From Bacteroidota bacterium (GTDB lineage: Bacteria > Bacteroidota > Ignavibacteria > UBA10030 > BY39): a DNA stretch of 9,189 bases. Positions within the stretch are counted from its first letter, which is position 1. Every line of letters starts with the position of its first letter. Positions 5,436-9,189 of the stretch are shown piece by piece. The stretch lies in contig JAHJRJ010000007.1 in the NCBI GenBank assembly GCA_018830765.1, positions 1-9,189 on the forward strand. Reading direction: 5' to 3'. The position numbers and the translations under genes were made by a program. The notes under the pieces were generated by a model that was not told the origin of the DNA, ran no database searches, and saw nothing but the letters and a program-made list of their open reading frames with translations.

Positions 5436-7823
5436 CTAATTGTTCTTTTTCTTAAAAGAATTTCCGAATAAGTGGGGCAATGCTTCCTCAATTTTTTTAA
5501 TGGGAATAATTTTCAAGCCCTTCTTCACTTTTCCCTGAATTTCCACCAAATCTCTTTCGTTTTCAGCAGGAATCAATACCGTTTTAATTCCGCTGCGTTG
5601 TGCAGCGAGCAGTTTTTCGTTCAATCCACCAATTGCTATCACGTTGCCGCGCAGAGTAATTTCGCCCGTCATCGCAACATCATTCCTTGCCGGACTATTT
5701 GAAGCTGCCGAAACAATTGCCATCGCCATCGTAATGCCCGCCGACGGTCCGTCTTTCGGGATTGCGCCTTCGGGAAGATGAATATGTATTTCCTTTCCTT
5801 TGTAGAAATCTTCCGCCACACCCATCAGGTTTGTGTTCGACCTGATGTATGAGAGAGCTGCTTGAGCAGACTCTTTCATTACATCGCCTAATTTTCCAGT
5901 GAGTGTAAGTTTTTCGGTTCCGGGCATTATGGTCGTATCGACGTTCAATATCTCTCCGCCGACACTCGTCCAAGCCAACCCTACAACCGAGCCGACTTTC
6001 GGTTCAATGTCTTTAGATTTCTCGCGGAACTTAGGAACTCCTAAAAATTCTTCGACCTTCTTCTCATCAATTTTTACAACCGGAAGATTTTTTAACTCAG
6101 CTCCTTCCGTTTGTGATTTTACGACTGTTTCTTTGGCTGTTTTTCGAAGTATAGAAGAAATCTCGCGCTCAACATTTCTTACTCCGGCTTCACGCGTATA
6201 TTCTCGGATGATTTTCATAATAGCTTTATCCGAAAATTTTATGTTCGCCTGAGTTAGTCCGTGTTCTTTTAACTGCTTTGGGAGTAAATGCCGCTTAACA
6301 ATCTCACGTTTGTCGTAATCCAAATATCCGGGCAGCTCAATTATTTCCATCCTGTCTTGCAACGGAAGAGGAATATTATACCGGACATTCGCCGTAGTGA
6401 TGAAAATTACTTTCGACAAGTCGTAATCGATGTCTAAGTAATGGTCGTTGAACGTAGAATTTTGTTCAGGGTCTAACACTTCGAGCAATGCGGCTGACGG
6501 GTCGCCGCGAAAATCCATGCTCATCTTATCGATTTCATCCATTAAGATAATCGGATTGATAACTCCTGCGCGTCGCATCGACTGTAATATTTTCCCTGGC
6601 ATCGAGCCTATATACGTCCGGCGATGGCCTCGTATTTCGGCTTCATCTCTGACACCGCCGAGTGAGATGCGCACAAATTTTCTACCCAACGCTCGTGCTA
6701 TCGATTTGCCCAACGAAGTTTTTCCGACACCGGGAGGACCTACGAAACAAAGTATTTGACCCCGCTTCTCTTTAACGAGGTTCAAAATCGCAATGTGTTC
6801 AAGTATTCTTTCTTTAGGTTTCTCGAGTCCGAAGTGGTCTTCGTCCAATATTTCCTGAACGTGCTTTACTTTGAGATCGTCTTCTGTGTGTTTATACCAA
6901 GGGACGCTGATCATCCAGTCAAGATAATTACGGATCACAGTGGACTCGGGTGATTGCGGCGGAGTTTTCCGAAGCTTATTAAATTCCTCCGTTGCTTTTT
7001 CCATAATTTCCTTCGGCATCCGCGCTTCTTCAATCTGCTGTTTCAATTTTATAAGCTCGGGCGATGTTTCTTCTTCGCCCAATTCATCCTGAAGAATTCT
7101 TATCTGCTCTTGTATGAAGTATTTTTTTTGAGTTTTCTGAATATTGTCGTGAACTTTTGAATCGATGTCCCGCCCGATTTTCAGAATATCTATCTCACTG
7201 TTCAATATCCTTATCAATTCAAAATACTGTTCCTTTAAATGAACGTGCTGTAAAATTTTTTGTTTTGTCTCGACGTTCTGATTTATGTTCGCAGCAACAT
7301 AATACAGCTTTCGAACCGGATCCTTGATATTTTCGTAAGCAACAAGAACCTCGCTCGGTATGTTCCGGTTTAAATGGATGTATTCGGAAAATAAAGTTGA
7401 CGAATGCCTTACCAAAGCATCCAGCTCTGTAGAAACGTCGTGCGTAGGTTCAATTATACGCACCTTAGCTTCCAGAAAATTGTTGTTCGGTACAAACTCT
7501 TCAATCACTGCGTGCACAATGCCGTCAACCAATATCTTCATCAATCCGTTTGGAAGTTTTAACAGTTGGATAATTTTGGCAATAGTTCCTTCCGGGTAAA
7601 TATCTTTTGGTCCCGGTTCATCTGTACCCGGACTTTTTTGCGCAGATAAGAAAATAAATTTACCGCGTTCGTTTGCCTCGTTTGCAGCTTTTAAGGACGA
7701 CTCTCTACCGACTAAAACGGGAAATATCATATGCGGAAAAATAACAACGTCCCTTAAAGGTAATATCGGTAAGCGATTCGGTATATTTTTAAAATCTGGT
7801 TTATTTATAGGTTCTTGCATCAT
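5436..7823 (-). CDS. lon: ATP-dependent protease Lon (LonA)
   Basis: A 795-residue cytoplasmic protease that unfolds and degrades damaged and regulatory proteins, including antitoxins in known systems. The N-terminal substrate domain begins at LPILPLRDVVIFPHM. Coiled-coil helices follow, including KYFIQEQIRILQDELG. The AAA+ domain has Walker A GPPGVGKTS with K368 and Walker B ILMDEIDKM with D429/E430. The C-terminal peptidase has S694 in PKDGPSAGITMA and K737 in GGLNEKLLAA; their 43-residue spacing equals that of E. coli S679/K722. ATG at 7823 was chosen because GAAGAG (7832-7827) lies just upstream. An adjacent ATG at 7820 is equally possible, and a TTG start at 7877 would sit inside the promoter region. 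Its stop is 7 nt before dnaX. All key residues are present and the length is normal, so it should be functional. Confidence 0.97.
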   Translation of the reverse strand: MMQEPINKPDFKNIPNRLPILPLRDVVIFPHMIFPVLVGRESSLKAANEANERGKFIFLSAQKSPGTDEPGPKDIYPEGTIAKIIQLLKLPNGLMKILVDGIVHAVIEEFVPNNNFLEAKVRIIEPTHDVSTELDALVRHSSTLFSEYIHLNRNIPSEVLVAYENIKDPVRKLYYVAANINQNVETKQKILQHVHLKEQYFELIRILNSEIDILKIGRDIDSKVHDNIQKTQKKYFIQEQIRILQDELGEEETSPELIKLKQQIEEARMPKEIMEKATEEFNKLRKTPPQSPESTVIRNYLDWMISVPWYKHTEDDLKVKHVQEILDEDHFGLEKPKERILEHIAILNLVKEKRGQILCFVGPPGVGKTSLGKSIARALGRKFVRISLGGVRDEAEIRGHRRTYIGSMPGKILQSMRRAGVINPIILMDEIDKMSMDFRGDPSAALLEVLDPEQNSTFNDHYLDIDYDLSKVIFITTANVRYNIPLPLQDRMEIIELPGYLDYDKREIVKRHLLPKQLKEHGLTQANIKFSDKAIMKIIREYTREAGVRNVEREISSILRKTAKETVVKSQTEGAELKNLPVVKIDEKKVEEFLGVPKFREKSKDIEPKVGSVVGLAWTSVGGEILNVDTTIMPGTEKLTLTGKLGDVMKESAQAALSYIRSNTNLMGVAEDFYKGKEIHIHLPEGAIPKDGPSAGITMAMAIVSAASNSPARNDVAMTGEITLRGNVIAIGGLNEKLLAAQRSGIKTVLIPAENERDLVEIQGKVKKGLKIIPIKKIEEALPHLFGNSFKKKNN

Positions 7824-7857
7824 AGTCTCTTCAAGTGATAGGAATTTATTCTTGAAA

Positions 7858-7886
7858 AATATACAAATAATTGTCAAGAGTTACAA
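7858..7886 (-). promoter_or_regulatory. Candidate lon-dnaX promoter
   Basis: On the minus strand, TTGTAA (7886-7881), 17 nt, then TATATT (7863-7858), about 35 nt before the lon start. The -10 box differs from sigma70 consensus at one base and the -35 at two. A perfect TTGACA (7877-7872) lies nearby but has no -10 box at suitable spacing. The region is very AT-rich, so chance matches are easy. Confidence 0.4.
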
Positions 7887-7928
7887 CCATTTGATAATCA
7901 ATGTAATATTTTATATAATATAATGGTT
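7885..7928. promoter_or_regulatory. Candidate operator: inverted repeats over the lon/toxin-antitoxin divergent promoters
   Basis: AACCATT (7885-7891) and AATGGTT (7922-7928) are exact complements and bracket the promoter of the toxin-antitoxin pair. Inside lies a second palindrome, TTGAT-A-ATCAA (7891-7901), on its -35 box. The left arm also overlaps the candidate lon -35 box. Antitoxins with DNA-binding folds commonly repress their own operon through such sites. Binding here is inferred, not shown. Confidence 0.4.
7891..7919 (+). promoter_or_regulatory. Promoter of the DUF433/DUF5615 pair
   Basis: TTGATA (7891-7896), exactly 17 nt, then TATAAT (7914-7919): one mismatch from full sigma70 consensus. 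A second TATAAT overlaps at 7919-7924. The ribosome site AAAGGA (7936-7941) lies 9 nt before the ATG at 7951. This is an E. coli-like promoter, unlike the TAnnTTTG -10 type of Bacteroides. Confidence 0.6.
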
Positions 7929-7950
7929 AAAACATAAAGGAATTGATTGT

Positions 7951-8181
7951 ATGAAATTCTCAAGAATAACGATAAACCCTCATCAAATGGGTGGAGTGCC
8001 TTGTATCAGAGGACTACGCATACCTGTTGCTACTATAGTTGGAATGATTGCCGACAATATGAAAGAAGAAGAAATTCTTAAAGCATATCCTGATTTAGAA
8101 CCTGATGATATAAATGAAGCTTTGCATTATGCAGCTCAGACAGTACTCGAAAGAGAATTACCTCTGATTAATACACAATGA
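7951..8181 (+). CDS. DUF433 family antitoxin
   Basis: A 76-residue protein with the DUF433 signature MGGVPCIRGLRIPV (about 13-26), followed by helices around IVGMIADNMKEEEILKAYPDLEPDDINEALHYA. The family is a small helix-turn-helix/winged-helix-like fold, usually found upstream of a PIN-like toxin as the antitoxin. It probably binds its partner toxin and represses its own promoter; both roles are inferred from the family and the operator-like repeats upstream. Its TGA overlaps the toxin ATG by 4 nt (ATGA), the classic coupled arrangement. The length is normal for the family. Confidence 0.88.
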   Translation: MKFSRITINPHQMGGVPCIRGLRIPVATIVGMIADNMKEEEILKAYPDLEPDDINEALHYAAQTVLERELPLINTQ

Positions 8182-8549
8182 AATTTCTTATTGATAATGC
8201 TCTATCGCCAGATGTAGCAGAAGGACTAAGAGAAGCTGGTTACGATGTTGCGCATATCAGAGATTATGGCATGCAATCCGCGGAGGATGAAGAAATATTA
8301 GAATTAGCGCTTAAGGAGGATCGAATCATTGTTTCAGCAGATACAGATTTTGGTACCTTGTTAGCGCTTTATCAGAAAACTAAGCCATCATTTATACTTT
8401 TTAGGCAAAGCTTTCATCGAAGACCCTCAGAACAAATATTATTATTAACAGATAATTTACCTTCCTTAACAGAATATCTTGAAAACGGTGCAATTATAGT
8501 TATTGAAGACACTCGCGTACGAATCAGGATTTTACCCATAAGCAACTAA
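8178..8549 (+). CDS. DUF5615 (Mut7-C/PIN-like) toxin
   Basis: A 123-residue PIN-like putative RNase. Conserved acidic positions are D6 in FLIDNALS, D29 in AHIRDYGM, E36/D37 and the D55/D57 pair in VSADTDFGTLL, which together could form a metal-binding site. ILFR (73-76) and a C-terminal strand region with IEDTRVRIRILPI are also typical. By family, it would cleave RNA when freed from the DUF433 antitoxin. No ribosome site precedes its ATG, so translation probably depends on the overlapping antitoxin gene. It appears intact. The biochemical target cannot be read from the sequence, and a non-toxic role for such pairs has not been excluded. Confidence 0.87.
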   Translation: MKFLIDNALSPDVAEGLREAGYDVAHIRDYGMQSAEDEEILELALKEDRIIVSADTDFGTLLALYQKTKPSFILFRQSFHRRPSEQILLLTDNLPSLTEYLENGAIIVIEDTRVRIRILPISN

Positions 8550-8593
8550 GAACTTATGACATATCTCTGTGAATATCGAATGAAGAAGTCCGG

Positions 8594-9189
8594 TTATACG
8601 CGCCAGAACGATTTCGTGAAAATAACAATAATGGTAAACAATTCAAGCCGTCCTAACAACATATCGGCTGCTAACACCCATTTGCCGAGTAACGGCAGGT
8701 GAAAATAATTTGCCATCGCGGACCAACGGTATTTAAGCCAGGACCGACTCCGCCCATGCACGCAGCAACCCCACTCATAGCGCTGACAATATCGACGCCT
8801 AAAGTTACTAAAACAAGCGCCGATGCTGCAAATGTAGTAATATACAAAACAAAGAAAGATGCTATCATCGATAGTATTTCGGGTTCTACCGTCCTACCGT
8901 TAAACTTTATAGGAACGATTGTTACGAAGCAGTAAAAATATTCTCACATTTTTAATCGCACCCGATGTAGAACCCGCACAACCACCTACAAACATCAGAA
9001 TGAATAAAATGAATTGCGCTACGGGCGCCCATAGAGCAAAATCGGTGGTAGCAAAACCGGTGCAGCTCGAAATCGAAATCACGTTAAAGAAAGAATATCT
9101 GAAAGATTCGTCCAAACCATAACCCTGATGAGTCAACAAGTTCACAACAGTAATCCGTCAGCTGACGGACTATTCCGGAAATAATTTAA
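8594..9189 (-). pseudogene. trkH: Decayed TrkH-type potassium uptake channel subunit (C-terminal part, frameshifted)
   Basis: Three frames on the minus strand join into a TrkH C-terminal half. Segment 1 (about 9153-8921) reads HQGYGLDESFRYSFFNVIS, then CTGFATTDF (third selectivity-filter loop) and FVGGCAGSTSGAIKNVRIF. Segment 2 (about 8919-8722) reads TIVPIKFNGRTVEPEILS, then GPGLNTVGP (fourth filter loop). Segment 3 (8713-8594) reads ANYFHLPLLGKWVLAADMLL, then GRLELF and KSFWRV with a TAA stop. Between segments 1 and 2 about 14 usual residues (the RxxxxxxHP-type stretch) are missing and the frame changes. Between 2 and 3 one base is missing (CCGGCG to CCGCG would explain it). Upstream, a 16-bp palindrome and a further frame change interrupt it; LNYFRNS beyond it may be more trkH. 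A functional K+ transporter is not encoded unless these are sequence errors. Confidence 0.85.
9154..9169. repeat. 16-bp perfect palindrome TCCGTCAG/CTGACGGA
   Basis: A perfect 8+8 palindrome lying within the trkH remnant, at a point where the reading frame breaks. Its outer TCCGTC/GACGGA bases equal those of the hairpin at 3637-3663, while the centre differs (AGCT against a longer TCGTGAAACGA). Confidence 0.8.

Noticed and set aside
5429..5491. Longer dnaX reading frame starting at 5491
   Set aside because: It would overlap the end of lon by 56 nt and adds residues not seen in the family; MGYLVTARKWRP is the normal N-terminus.
5695..5973. Long open frames antisense to or shifted within lon, dnaX and the hydrolase gene
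   Set aside because: These lie fully inside well-supported genes, have no family-like motifs and are frame shadows.
7824..7877. Longer lon reading frame starting at TTG 7877
   Set aside because: The extra 18 residues (TIICIFFKNKFLSLEET) are unlike Lon N-termini, the region holds the likely promoter and GAAGAG ribosome site, and ATG 7823 fits better.
7872..7877. Perfect TTGACA on the minus strand as the lon -35 box
   Set aside because: No -10-like sequence occurs 16-19 nt downstream; TTGTAA-N17-TATATT fits the spacing better.
8699..9122. Plus-strand open frames at 8699-8935 and 8919-9122
   Set aside because: They are opposite the trkH remnant, whose minus-strand translation gives clear TrkH motifs.

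Overview
The window looks like part of the chromosome of a moderately AT-rich bacterium, most likely in the Bacteroidota/Ignavibacteriota/Chlorobiota (FCB) neighbourhood. This placement is an inference from the protein styles: Lon carries the DPEQNSTFNDHYLDIDYDLS segment, there is a DUF433/DUF5615 pair, strong Shine-Dalgarno sites are few, and small palindromic repeats fill the one large intergenic gap. No rRNA, tRNA or marker gene is present to settle it.

Left part (1-3456, + strand): the C-terminal part of a UvrD/PcrA-like helicase enters from outside the window. It is followed after 8 nt by a secreted GH5-like glycoside hydrolase with a C-terminal F5/8-type (discoidin) domain. A DUF2461 protein then starts within the hydrolase stop codon (ATGA overlap). 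Last comes a truncated GNAT acetyltransferase reading frame that lacks its acetyl-CoA motif and has no ATG in its own frame. The three intact genes are packed like an operon but have no obvious shared pathway.

Middle gap (3457-3763): no gene. It holds two copies of a small palindromic repeat whose stems differ by compensating changes, a short palindrome, a strong 12-bp hairpin, and two degenerate purine-rich 'accgc..aag' repeats. It separates convergent transcription units.

Central part (7823-3764, - strand): lon (ATP-dependent protease) followed 7 nt later by dnaX (DNA polymerase III gamma/tau), almost certainly one operon. dnaX carries a run of nine A residues placed just after the clamp-loader domains. 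A -1 frameshift or one-base slippage there would add a single glycine and stop, so the gene probably makes both tau and a short gamma form. The ybaB-recR genes that often follow dnaX are not here.

Right part (7858-9189): a DUF433/DUF5615 toxin-antitoxin pair is transcribed divergently from lon. The 127-bp shared region has a near-consensus promoter for the pair, a plausible promoter for lon, and inverted repeats overlapping both, which is a candidate autoregulatory operator. Downstream and convergent is a trkH potassium-transporter gene with three separate lesions: a palindromic repeat with a frame change, a short internal deletion with a frame change, and a 1-nt deletion. It reads as a pseudogene unless the sequence itself is faulty.
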